From Lolium rigidum (lineage: Eukaryota > Streptophyta > Magnoliopsida > Poales > Poaceae), in contig NC_061508.1 in assembly GCF_022539505.1 (NCBI RefSeq), positions 346,593,484-346,657,483 of the forward strand: a stretch of 64,000 nucleotides of DNA, given 5' to 3'. Positions within the stretch are counted from its first letter, which is position 1; every line of letters starts with the position of its first letter. The position numbers and the translations under genes are program-made. The notes under the pieces are model-generated. The model worked only from the letters and a program-made list of their open reading frames with translations. It was not told the DNA's origin and made no database searches. Positions 11,799-22,729 of the stretch are shown here, piece by piece.

Positions 11799-12828
11799 GT
11801 AAGCAGCTGTTGCTGTTGGTTATGATTAAATATGTGAGCAGAGTAATTTGGAGGGCACCAGATTTGTCCCCAAGGCACATCATTGTGGTGGAGCGGTGAA
11901 ATCTCCCCATAGGTTGCACATAGCAAGAATTGTTGCGGAGGTTGTCAGAGCTGCTGAATCGCAGCGGATCCTTATTTTTTGGGGTTTAGCTTTGAGTCTT
12001 TCTCTGGCTCTAAGCTAGAGCGTTTTGCTTGCTGTTGCACTTAAAAAGTAAGAAGCCTATAGAAAATGGGTCTCGCAATTGAATTTACAGTGCAACTGAA
12101 TTGGGCTCTTCTGTTTTTGCGATTTATATAGATACTTCGGGTCTTTTTATTTTGGACGTTGTCCTCATCGGTGCAAGTTTTGGAATTTTGGCGATGTCTT
12201 GATTAACACACAGCCGTACTAACTTGGGATACACTGTTGTGCTGGACCTTTATTCTGGTGTTCATTCTGTTAAGGCACATTGGTAAATATTTGTTGCTCG
12301 CAAGGGTACTGTGACTGTTTGTTATCTCATCTTTAAAAGATTCAAGGCCATCGGGCGATATGTCATTGATTTTATATTCTCATGACTGAAACTAGAAACC
12401 TTTTACAGGACGACAACAATGTGTCCTTCACTTCGGTACCAAAGATTCTTCGAGCATGATGGAGCATCTGCGGTTCATGCAAGGTAAGCATGGTTTAAGC
12501 AAACAATTCTTTAGCATTCAGATATTGCAGTGACCTATCTTTGGATCATAATATTTGTCAGTTATCTTCACTTGAATTGTTTATAATTTACAGAGCAAAA
12601 ATAATTTGTTGCTAGCTGTCCTCTTTCGTTGTCTGGCCGATCAAGATTAAGTCGCAATGATCATGATTTAGGTTTCATGCCGTGGGAGGTGATCTCCAGT
12701 GTTACGTAAAACCAATGGTAGTGCATCTTAAGCTTGATACTGCAAGTAAACAAACACCAGTCTGCTAACAATGAAGTAATATATTTAGAATAGTTGATGC
12801 TCGTAAGATATTTAATTATTCTTCTGTA

Positions 12829-12970
12829 GTGTCATTCCCAATTGTCAATAGTAACATACCCGCCTCTTTCTCTGTAGCTAAATATCTTCTTGATAAACTT
12901 GCAGTCAAAGCCTTGGTAGATCCAAGAGCTAAAAATCTGCAGGCAAAGCTCCGGTATATGTTTCTTCTGG
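12829..12970 (+). pseudogene. Possible captured exon, unidentified
   Basis: An open stretch after a TTCTGTAG acceptor reads FSVAKYLLDKLAVKALVDPR then AKNLQAKLR, before a GTATATG donor. The residue pattern looks like a real helical protein segment rather than chance. It is not in a proven frame with its neighbours, and no family is recognised. Confidence 0.35.
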
Positions 12971-13988
12971 TCATGTATGTTGTGATGCATATTACACAAC
13001 TTTATTTCTACCCTGATGTATAAAGCATGTATTGCTGATGTTATGATTGGCTAAATTTGAAACGGTGATGGCCCTAGACTGGGATGCTTTATCTTTATAC
13101 TGATCTTTTACCACGAAACAACATCATTGTTTCAGCATTTAGTTACCATTTTTGTGTGTGCATGCAGTCTAGAGTAAGTACCGAACACGATCTGCTACAT
13201 TCTTGCTTTTCCTGATATACTCTTTTTTTTCACAATACTGTCTTCGCTTTGCTTAATGTTGCCTCCACTTTACCTCACTTTATATCCTCCTATTCCAGAA
13301 ATTGGTTGAGTATGAAACAACTAAGATGATATTGGTTTGTAGACCCCTAATATTTTTTTTTCATGTGCCGGCGAGTTCAGATTTGTGTACTGCTTATGGC
13401 TTCTTATAAGCCATACTTAGTGATCTGGGGTCAATAACAAGAAGTGACTCGATTATGCAATTCATTTTTGTTGTAATGCATCTCAGTTCTGTTATTTTCC
13501 ATTTGTTCAACCAAGAATTATATTGTTCTTACCTTTTATCTGTGTGACATGTTTTGTGAATGACTAGCTAAAGAAATCACCTTGGATGATATTTGTTTGC
13601 TTCCATTACAGGATTCTAAAGCACTTCTTTTACTTCAGGGACACTTATTTCTAAAGCACTTCCTTGCATAAGATTGAATCTGAAGCTTTTAGTTCTACCA
13701 ATACATTGTACCTATCGCCTTCCTCGAAGGAGCATAGTAATTGTTTCTCATTCCTTATTTTCTATGAAAATTAATTGCATATTTGTTTGCTAGAGTGATG
13801 CCCGTGAATGACTGATTATGGTTTGGACTTTCACAATCCGAACTAATGTTTGATGTGACATGCTATTCACTAATTTTATCCTTCTCTGATAACTACATAC
13901 AAGCGGAATTTTTCTGGAGTTAAAAGCTTTGACATGTTTGCTTATCTCCTTGCTGAAACAGAAGTACATAAAGTTTGGATCAGGGGTG

Positions 13989-14105
13989 GATTGAATATGG
14001 GGACCCCTGGGGTCCATGAATCCAGAGCAACCTGGCCCGTCTTCTTCCGCATGTTTTGATAGGGGTGGATCGAAGATTGACTTTGGCCCGGCGATGCCGG
14101 TTCAG
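13989..14105 (+). pseudogene. Captured exon fragment with an open frame
   Basis: From the ATG at 14016 the frame reads MNPEQPGPSSSACFDRGG then SKIDFGPAMPVQ up to a donor (GTTCAG then GTTAGT). It ends in phase 0, whereas exon 14827-14862 needs one carried base, so it does not splice in frame into the next fragment. Either an exon is missing or the pieces come from different sources. Confidence 0.4.
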
Positions 14106-14826
14106 GTTAGTTCATGCACATCCCATCCTGCTCAAGGCTGCTTGATATCTCGCTCCGACCTGAGGTGCACGTGTTCCCCCCTTGTCTCCAGCGTGATTTG
14201 GTAGATCCGTGTTCGGGAGTGAGGTTGGAGGCACACTGGTCTGGGGCTGTCCATGCTGGGATGTTACTTTCATTCATTCAACTTTTGTTATTCAGCTCTT
14301 TTTTCCCGTTTCCCAGCGACCCAGTTTATCATGTTATGTTGGAGGTTTCGCTGCTATCTGACAACATCATATATTGCGTATTTTAGGCTGCATATTTGTG
14401 TTTTATGAAACAACCAATCAGGTTTTCAAATTTATTTGCCCATTTGGTCAAATTTGTAAAGTTATTAGGATGCATTATGTGAACAATGCTGAGAAACAGT
14501 ATTTTACATGACATGGCTAATGTTGCATCTACTTATTTATATTTTACCTTTTACAAAGAAAATTTTCGATTCAACGAACGGCGTGTGGAAAGGTCATCTT
14601 ATGTGCATCCAGGTTGTGCAGACCTTTGAGCATTGCCCCATGAACATCACACATCTCATGTTGTAGCTTAGGGTACAGTGTTGCCTCAATTGTCACTGAA
14701 TGCGACCAAAAACAAACTCTATTTGCTGCTGCCATGGTTTAGGAAGAGTATTTGTCTGTAGAAAGGTTCAGTCTGCATCGCTTGAAGCTGATGTAACTAA
14801 TTAATATCAGCTTTCAAATGATACAG

Positions 14827-15845
14827 GGTCTATGGCCTTTGGTTCTGAAAATTCTGCACATGGTAAGATGCCTGCCTTTATTTGGCTGACAGTTACAATC
14901 GTTTGAATGTAAAAGTAACCAAGGAGGTCTAATTAAGTAACTTAAACAAAAGAGACACAGATTTGTACTCAGATGTCTATTCCAATATTTGATTTTTATC
15001 ATGGGGGATGATTAGAACAAAGGTAAAGAATGGTTTGTTGTCTACCTGAAATATTCTGTATATGTGGCATACATGTTATCTATACAGCTTTGTACTCAGA
15101 TGTCTATTCAGTTTCTTGATTTAAAGCATGTCTCTGATGTTTAGTCTCTCCTCGTGTATTTTCAGAACAAGCCCTGCTGGAATGCCCTCCAACTGAAGTA
15201 CTTTGTGGCAGTTCCAAGCAATTCGTCCCATGCACGCAACCCAATGCACACGCCGTCGCTGACGTCGCCATGCCAGGGGTGAACGAGTTCCACACGGTTT
15301 CTCTTAAATTTATGGAAATTGCGTCTCAAGGGAGGAGATTGGGGAAGCATGTTGTCAACCAATTTCTGTCCAGGTTAGGAATCCTATAAATGATACAATC
15401 ACTTCTTATTATTGTACAATCAGTTATGTGCATGGAAGTCCGGTTCCTTTTCCAAAGTGCAAGTTTGCATTGTTCATTGGACAAATCCTAAACCCGTAAT
15501 TGTAGTTAACTTTCTGTAGAATGGAAATTATTCCAAAGGGAGTTAAAAAATGAATACATGTGTGCAAGTGATGATTTATGTCTATTGTGTGCGTCATATC
15601 CAAGAAATGCACTCAAAAGTTTAGCTTGAGAAGTATAGTTTACCAATTGCACGTTTAGAATAATTCATTGAAATTTTTGATTTAGCTCAAACAAGCACTT
15701 GAAGATATATTTTCCTGCAAGTACAGATGCTTCTGAGTTCCTCCCTCTTGTCCAGCTGCCGGTGCGCTCGTCCAAATCTGACGTTGAGTGCGAAGCTGGT
15801 CTGATGAGCTATGGCGTGAGGAGCATATGGTGGCACTCGGAGTGA
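14827..15845 (+). pseudogene. Captured 3' end of an unidentified gene, three in-frame exons
   Basis: Exons 14827-14862, 15166-15373 and 15686-15845 have canonical acceptors and donors and join in one frame of about 130 codons ending at TGA 15843-15845. Segments include EQALLECPPTEVLCGSS, FMEIASQGRRLGKHVVNQFL and FLPLVQLPVRSSKSDVECEA, ending YGVRSIWWHSE. The consistent phase over two junctions shows this was a real protein C-terminus that is still undamaged. I do not recognise the family. It lies on the Helitron's plus strand, as captured fragments often do, so a chimeric transcript is possible. Confidence 0.55.
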
Positions 15846-16894
15846 GACGATGTGATCTGAGTAATAATTTGCCGATGCTCTGTATCATTGAACAGGTTTA
15901 ATCTAGACTTATGCTAGCATCTCCCCAAGCTGCCAATGATGATGATTATGATATAGTTTTTGCCTTTTTGGTATCACTGGATGGTGATGATCCACTATTG
16001 ACATAGTGCAGTTGCAAAGTTTAGGTGTATGTTTCCTGAGACATGATCCTTTCCTTTTGTTGCTTACTTGTCGAGATGTAAGTGTTTGGTTCATACATCA
16101 TTGATCCTTTCTTTTTTCGTGAGACATGATTAATGCTTAGCTGACCACATTTTTGTTCAGATTCAAAAGATACACACCTTACTTTTTTTTTGTTTGCTTT
16201 ACTTTGCTCCTGGTTTATAGTATATTGACTAACCTTTGCGGGGAGATTAGGTTAGAAGCTTTATGTGATGCCATTTGTCTAATCTTCTTACTAGGCCGAA
16301 GAGATGCTTAGAGATGCAAGCGGGGCGGGATGGCGGACAATAGCGCAGTAAGAATGCAGTGTTAATTTCACAGCTGTGTTGGGTTAATTACGAACTAATT
16401 GATGAGTTTCGCGGGAAATGAAGGACATTGCGTGCATCCTAGAGATGTTATATTATATAATAATGATTAAAAATACATGAGTTGATGAAACTGGTCTTGC
16501 TTACAAAATTCACTGTAAACCTCAATGTTGCTATTTTGATGACCCTTAAATTACTCCTCCCTTCTGTTTCTAGAACATAAGAAATTTAGGGTTAATTTTT
16601 TATGTGAATAAAAAAGTTAACCAATATACTAGCCAATGCAGTTCGTGCGAGACACTTGAGAAGAACACATTAATCTTGTATGTCGTAATAATAATTCACC
16701 CGAACTATGCAATACTTGCATGTTACAATGGATCAATGTTGAGAGAAGGGAGAAGTCAAAGCAAAAGCATGTAGTAGTGGCGCACATAATCACGGAGCGC
16801 GTTGTGGAGGTATGGGTGCTAACCGATTTTTGCGACACGTCTCAGTTGTGCCAATGTGAACTTGTTTTTGGCTTCTGTACGGTGTTGATTTTAT

Positions 16895-16924
16895 CCCGTT
16901 GCAACGCACGGGCATTTGTCCTAG
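16895..16924 (+). other. Helitron 3' terminal hairpin and CTAG end
   Basis: A stem of CCCGT with ACGGG around an 8-base loop (TGCAACGC), a 12-base spacer, and the terminal CTAG followed by host T. This is the classical Helitron 3' structure and fixes the boundary of the element. Confidence 0.8.
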
Positions 16925-17701
16925 TTGTTTAGAAAAATAGAGATGTTCTTGGCGAAGAGAATAGTTAATAGTTAATCGATACTACATCATGTACATCGAA
17001 CAATACGTATACTTTTAATCAAAAGTCAACAATATCAATCTTATACATAAAAATTAAACATCTGCAATATTGAACAAGTACACACTAAAAATATTACATA
17101 TAGTGGATCTATTGATATAGATTTGGTTTTGAGGATGTTTAATTTTTTGTCTAAAAAATTAATCGAACTTACATGATGTTGACTTTTCACTATATGACTT
17201 GATTTATGGAACGAAGAGAGTTAGATTATGTCTAACACATTATTTATTTGCTCTATATTTGTATAAATTTGTGAAACACAGAGGCCAAGACATCAAACCC
17301 CAGGTCTAGGGAAGCCCCATTTGATCCTGAGAAAATAATTATGGAGATGCCTTTAAAATAGAAATTTTAGGCATGAAAATGTTGGACTCAGAGAAAGACT
17401 ATTTGCCTGAGATGGAGAGCGGTGGTTCTGCGGGCTTTGTCTTCCTCCTTGGATATGCCAACATGAATGGTGCGTCACGGCCGAATTGCTTCGTTGCTGG
17501 CAGCCAACTTACAACAGTGTAGTCCGAGCGATGGAGTTGGTGATGAGGTTTAGGGGATGGATCCTTGAATCTACTAGATTTCTATGCTGGCATGTGTGCG
17601 AAGTGAGCAAAGAGCGGGTTCCACTCCATTAAGACATGTTTTTGATGATTATTAAGCAAACAATAACGGTGTTAATGCTAAAAAGAAGAACACCTTGCAG
17701 G
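16925..17701. other. Intergenic sequence 3' of DUF6598 copy B
   Basis: AT-rich sequence with no credible ORF. The stretch 17400-17640 is more balanced in composition, but no feature is recognised in it. Confidence 0.35.
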
Positions 17702-18922
17702 TTAAGCCATTGTTGTATGCTGCAAGGTTGACCAAGTCACCTTCACTGAGATTAAGGCAAACTCGGTCTTTATGTGTTGAGTAACATGTCCATGGATTTC
17801 CGCCTTGAAGGAGCAACAATGTTGGTCGGGAGTCGATGGCAGTCCGGCTACATTGAACTTCAAATCCATGTAAGAATGGCTCGCTACAGCAACTACGGAC
17901 CTCTTTAAGCCACGGGACTCAGCAATCGCTCCATCAAAGAGAACGATTTCCTCATCCTTAAACCCACTGGTCAAACATACGAGAGACAAGTTGAAGCTGC
18001 TTTGTACTTGGAGTATGGCAACCTCCACGGTCGCCTCAACCGCAGACCGAACACGCGATAAAGTTAAGTCGATGGTGCCAAAGTCTCCCGGGGTGTCCAA
18101 TTTGAACGGCCAACCCCATGAGCCTTGGTTGCCCAACATGGATGCGCCGTCGAGTATCTGTAGGTCATCTTTTTCGTGCTGGCCTACTTTGATCCTCATG
18201 TCGTATTCGACCAGAGTAATTTCCATACAGTCTATCCCCACCTCTATCCCCCGCTTTGGGCCAGTCATCGGGACGAGAGAACCCTGCTCCACGACGAGGG
18301 GATCATCCCTACTAATATTGACGACGTAATTGAGGAGCGGATCCAGATTATCACGCGTGGCTACGTATCCATAGAGCTCTGCCGAGCCAGCATCCTGTGG
18401 AATTAGTTTAGCCACCTGTATCGAGAAGATCTGCAGCATGCCGGTAGGTCTATGTCTCCAACAATCTCCAATGTAGCGGCCGCAATCTGGCGTGGGATCC
18501 GTGAACATCATCGGCTCCAGCCGAGTCTCGCCACGGTCGGCGACGTGGAGGTATTTTTTCCAGTAGAAGTAACCCAGGCCCGTGTAGATGGAACCATCAC
18601 GGTGGCTGCTGCTCTCCTCTATGCTGTTCGTAGCATACTCGTCGTGTCTGTGTGTGTCTTCTTCGTCGTCCTCGACGGCAACGATTTCAGTCGGGCGATC
18701 AGGGATCACGTACCGGTTCCAAATCCGCCTCCATCTACGACGTTTACGAGGAGACTCGTCTCCTCGTAACGAGCGGCTGAGGACGGCCATGTCCCGGCGA
18801 CATTGGTGAGGAGATCGGGGAACAGGCGGATTGGACGACGCCGCCAGGAACGGGAGAGCTCGTCTAGGATATGCCATGGAAGAAGATAGTTGAGGCCTCG
18901 AGGCAATTGAGAGGCGGCGCAT
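17702..18922 (-). CDS. DUF6598 domain protein, copy B
   Basis: Predicted 406-residue protein, uninterrupted, and paralogous to copy A along its whole length. It shares the start MRRLS, the pattern HRDGSIYTGL, GETRLEP, TPDC, MLQIFSIQVAKL, ELYGYVATRDNLDPLLNYVV, RDDPLVVEQGSL, GASML, VEATVEVAILQVQ, GLKRSVVAVASHSY and KTEFALISVKVTWSTL. The N-terminal third is basic and poorly conserved. The molecular function of DUF6598 is unknown to me. The gene is single-exon, runs in the same direction as copy A, and lies back-to-back with the broken copy C. No sign of decay is visible. Confidence 0.87.
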   Translation of the reverse strand: MRRLSIASRPQLSSSMAYPRRALPFLAASSNPPVPRSPHQCRRDMAVLSRSLRGDESPRKRRRWRRIWNRYVIPDRPTEIVAVEDDEEDTHRHDEYATNSIEESSSHRDGSIYTGLGYFYWKKYLHVADRGETRLEPMMFTDPTPDCGRYIGDCWRHRPTGMLQIFSIQVAKLIPQDAGSAELYGYVATRDNLDPLLNYVVNISRDDPLVVEQGSLVPMTGPKRGIEVGIDCMEITLVEYDMRIKVGQHEKDDLQILDGASMLGNQGSWGWPFKLDTPGDFGTIDLTLSRVRSAVEATVEVAILQVQSSFNLSLVCLTSGFKDEEIVLFDGAIAESRGLKRSVVAVASHSYMDLKFNVAGLPSTPDQHCCSFKAEIHGHVTQHIKTEFALISVKVTWSTLQHTTMA

Positions 18923-19439
18923 GGGGGCAATAGGAGGAGGCGGCGACGTTAGGGTGCGGAGGGAGACGGGGAATGTATCGAGGGAGGATTTGAGTCTGAG
19001 GCGGCGCCGGGCAGGGGAATGGGCCTAATCCACGGCTCCTGGTGGTGCATGTCAACTGTCGTGTTACTTTGGTACGTCGATCTTGGGATGACATCGGGAC
19101 TTTTTGACCCGATCAGAGAGCAATCGTGCTGAATTCTGGTGGCATCTTGGGATGACATCAAGAGCTTGGACCGGCCATGATGAGGTAAAGATCAGCCCGT
19201 AACTCTAGCATTACGTCGACATCTTGCCGGCCGGCGCCCAAAACAAACAAACTAGTGCAGTATTATAGGCCAGGCCAGGACGCGAGAAAAGAAAAAAAAA
19301 ATGTACACGTATGTGGCCCTCCTCCGAGGTCCAGGCATGAAAACGAACAAACTAGTACAAGCTATACTTTTGTGATTACAAGATATAATAGGTTTGTTAG
19401 CATTACTTAACTATTATCTATATTTACTTGGCAAATTTT
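18923..19439. other. Spacer between divergent DUF6598 copies
   Basis: Upstream sequence of copy B. A motif around TCTTGGGATGACATC occurs twice (19080-19094 and 19145-19159). No gene is seen, and no confident TATA box could be assigned. Confidence 0.35.
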
Positions 19440-20152
19440 GTAGCTCATAAAAATTGCTAAGGTAGCTAGGGGATCAGCTGAGCAAGTGTAGAGCTCTATG
19501 GATACATTGTTGCACGGGATGAACTCGATCCGCTCCTTAATTACGTCGTCAACATTAGCAGGGATGATCCCATCGCCGTGGAGCAAGGTTCTCTCATCTC
19601 CATGATTGGACCTAAGCGAGGGATAGAGGTAGGGACTGTATGGACATTACTCTCATCGAATATGACACGAGGATCAAAATAGGCCAACAAGAAAAGGATG
19701 ACCTACAAATACTCCATGGCGCATCCACGTTAGGCGGGTACTTCTCATCGGGTCGGACATTCAAATTGGACACCCCTGGAGACTTTGGAACGTATGGCAT
19801 AACTTTCTCGCGTATTCAGCATGTAGTTGAGGCAACCATAGAGGTTTTCATACTGGAAGTCCAAAGCAGTTTCAATTTGTCTCTCATTTGTTTGAATGGT
19901 GGGTTTATTGAGGAAATGATACTCTTTGATGGAGCCACTGCTGAGTCACGTGGCTTAAAGAGGTCTGTGGTTGCTGTAGCGAGCCATTCTTATTTGGATT
20001 TGAAGTTTAATTTAGGCGCACTTCCGTCTAGCTCCAATCAACATTGTTGCTCCTTCAAGGCGGAAATCCATGGACATGTTACTCAAAATATAAAGACCGA
20101 GTTTGCGTTAATCTCATTGAAGGTGACATGGTCGACTTTGCCTTTCGGCTAA
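19440..20152 (+). pseudogene. DUF6598 copy C, N-terminally truncated and frameshifted
   Basis: The plus strand encodes the C-terminal DUF6598 region: VELYGYIVARDELDPLLNY, RDDPIAVEQGSLISMIGPK, then GASTLGG, GLKRSVVAVASHSYLDLKF and KTEFALISLKVTWSTLPFG. Two breaks are visible. One is near 19487, just before VELYGY. The other is a deletion of about four bases near 19634, where copy B has GGGATAGACTG and this copy has GGGACTG. About the first 170 residues expected from copy B are missing. The intact stretch after the second break runs from 19640 to the stop at 20150-20152. Confidence 0.85.
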
Positions 20153-20370
20153 GGTTTGGTCTATGTTAGTGATGTGCGGGCCAAGAGATCTATAACTTAG
20201 GCAATCTAGTTTCCTGGTCTTGTGTTGTTTTACATTTGTTTCTTCTGTTCCTAATGTTACCATTACAGGTGAGTTAAAAATATGAAGGAATTCCTTAGCT
20301 ACACATCCACATACGTCTTCTCTGTTTGTTTTCAATGGACTAGAAGTACGAAAAGGATGAAGGGTCACTA

Positions 20371-22629
20371 GTGGAAAACGGGGCTATAGGCCCGGTCCAT
20401 TTGGGCCTTCAGTCCCGGTTTCCAAACCGGGACCAATTAGGCGGGACTAAAGGGTCCCCCTTTAGTCCCGGTTCAAAGTTGCACCGGGCCTAAAGGCTGC
20501 GCCACGTGGTGTGGCCAGGGAGCTCGCGGTGGATGGCCTTTGGTCCCGGTTCGTGGTACGAACCGGGCCTGTGTTTCTCTGCCGCGGCAGAGAATTGCTA
20601 TTTCTCTGCCGCGGGACAGAGTTTCAGCAATGCATATATATCATTCAACAAAGCACAAAAAATCGTCGTGAATATATATAGACATCGTCAACAGTACACG
20701 TAATGCATGCATATTTACAACATAAAGTCGGATCTCTTTACTAAATCTATTAGCTTCTACGAAGTTGCTCAACAAATAGCTATGACTTTCCTATAGTGCT
20801 CTCCACCTGGGGTAAGGACCTCGGTAAGAAAGAATCCCGCGATTTCCTCTTGAACTGCTCGTATTTGATCCTCCGTTATGAGAGTGTCCCGCAGGCGTTT
20901 CATCTATATTTAAAAAAGGAGATCATCAATATATGAATGGAACTCAATACAATAGATGGTACTAATTAAGATAATTGTGAGAATTTGTTATCGTACACGA
21001 GTGTGGTGTATACGGGCATCCCCACCCTTGGGACAGGCCATGTCACGAATGAAGGTGCAGACGTAGTATCCACATAAGTTATTCCCGGGTTCCTGCCTCA
21101 TACACTTTACGAAAAAATAGTTCGATCAAACTAATAATCAAGCATCGTATTGAAAGTAAATATCATATATAGAGTTTCACGGACATAGATATATAGTACT
21201 ACTTACAGGGTAATCTTGAAATGTAAGCTCCGGTTTCCATGTACCCGGAACAGTAGTGATGAACCGTTTCCAGGCCCTGCCCGGCAAAAAATAATGAGTA
21301 AATGAGTTATTGATTAGTTGATGATATCGTCGAATTAGAACAAATGAAGATGCCAATACGAAATTGATTGAAATTACCTCTAGAGGATGGCAGCCATGTC
21401 CACCCATTCCGCATATTCGTTACGTTTCGAGTCCATGACATTTACGACTCCTTTGTGAAGATCAATGATTAGGAGAATAAAGTGGAATCTGCACAAGCAT
21501 AGCTCAATGATTACGAGAATAAAGTGGAAGGTGCACAAGCATAATGTATGTTATATATAACACTAACTTGAAGTTGTAGGGAAAGAATATATCCTCTTTG
21601 TTTGCTTGCTTCACTAAAAACATTACCATGTTGTCCTATGTGTCCTGGGCGTAGTCTCGAACCGTAACTTCATGAACTGTGTCTGGGTCTATGAACCCCA
21701 GCGGTAGGAGCTTGCCTCTTTTGCATTCGAGCTTCTTCATTCTGCATAATTAAATGTATAGCGTACACAAAGAATATAGTGAGGATAATTGTTAGTGCAA
21801 ATATGAATGAGCGCTGAGCTATAGACTTAATTACATAAATAAATCACTTACAGGCAGTAGCAACTGATGACAATTTTGTTGAGGGCGTCTTGATTGAATA
21901 ACTGAAACAGTTCTTCTAACTCAAGGTTTATCTCCTCGACCCCCCGGAAGTAATGCTCATCTCTAAGATATACCGTGATGTAGCGATCACCTCTTCGACA
22001 GGCTTTCAGGTACCAGTCATGCAACCTTCGCATCTGAGTCCCTAGACGCGCGAGCTCGCCAGGTTTGACGAGATCTTTTCTGTATCTATACTTGTTTACC
22101 ACTTGAGCCGTTGGATAGTAATCTTCGTACTCAACTGATGCTCCCTGAGCTCTAGCCTCCCGTTCGATCATCGATGTGGAATAAACATCTTCTTCGGCGC
22201 AAGAAACGCCTTTTGCTCTTCAGTCTGCTCATGTGGTAACAACTCTGGAGTTTGTGCCCTCATCGGAGTTGATGATCTCTTCGGAGTTGTAGGAGGTGCC
22301 GCGGTTAGCTTCCTCTTTTGCTTAGGTGGAGGCTGCGGAGTCTCCTGACGAGGAGGAGGAGGCGGCGGAGTATTTTCACGCGGAGGAGACTGCTCATGCA
22401 CAGGGGAATCATCATCGCGCAGAGGAGAATCATCAAGCGGAGGAGACTCCGCAGGTGGCGGAGGAGGCGGACTGCTTGGTGGCTTCTCACCTTTTCGCAG
22501 GAAAGCCAATCTTCCACGGAACGGAGCCTTCTGTGCCTCGTGTTCGTCCGCCGTGTTCTTTGTTCCCAAGGGCGCGTGTCAGCTCATCGTTCTCTCTTTC
22601 GGGCTGGAACCTCCCCTCCTCCACGTCCT
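20371..22629. mobile_element. CACTA (En/Spm) DNA transposon, one end and part of the body
   Basis: The terminus CACTAGTGGAAAACGGGG at about 20374 is the standard grass CACTA end. It is followed by direct and inverted subterminal copies of TAGTCCCGGTTC and AACCGGGAC up to about 20560. A C48-like protease gene lies inward on the minus strand. The other end is not in view: the sequence runs into the assembly gap, and after the gap a Gypsy element is already under way, so the 3-bp target duplication cannot be tested. Confidence 0.85.
20769..22569 (-). pseudogene. CACTA-borne Ulp1-like (C48) cysteine protease gene, decayed
   Basis: Visible minus-strand exons: 22569-22168 (proline-rich N-terminus, KTPQP-type runs), 22171-21852, 21741-21568, 21488-21378, 21276-21207, 21104-20997 and 20903-20769. 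They splice in phase and end at TGA 20769-20771. The C-terminal exons show the C48 protease layout: H in FHFILLIID, D in VNVMDSKR, and Q and C in RQEPGNNLCGYYVC. Breaks: a frameshift around 22170 (PHR then stop, with MIEREARAQ following in another frame), an in-frame TAG in 21741-21568 (AQDT then stop), and another TAG at the end of 21488-21378. CACTA elements in grasses often carry such a protease. Here it is probably inactive. Confidence 0.7.
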
Positions 22630-22729
22630 NNNNNNNNNNNNNNNNNNNNNNNNNNNNNNNNNNNNNNNNNNNNNNNNNNNNNNNNNNNNNNNNNNNNNNN
22701 NNNNNNNNNNNNNNNNNNNNNNNNNNNNN
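22630..22729. other. Assembly gap (100 N)
   Basis: Exactly 100 unknown bases, the usual size of a gap of unspecified length. It separates a CACTA body from the middle of a Gypsy gag, so the true amount of missing sequence may be several kilobases, including the 5' LTR of the Gypsy element and the far end of the CACTA. Confidence 0.99.

Larger units (their letters stand above)
9695..16924 (+). mobile_element. Helitron carrying captured gene fragments
   Basis: The left end starts TCTCTACTACTTAAAA, directly after an A, as grass Helitrons do. The right end is CTAG at 16921-16924, directly before a T, with a hairpin CCCGT / ACGGG (16895-16899 and 16908-16912) ending 12 bases before the terminus. 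There is no target duplication or inverted repeat, as expected. No Rep/helicase gene is visible, so it is non-autonomous. The interior holds intron-containing, same-strand exons from at least two gene sources plus a GC-rich first exon. Without it, DUF6598 copies A and B would be near neighbours. Confidence 0.8.

Noticed and set aside
22326..22729. Extension of the gag ORF upstream through the N run
   Set aside because: It joins an antisense frame of the CACTA gene to gag through unknown bases, so it is an artefact of the gap.
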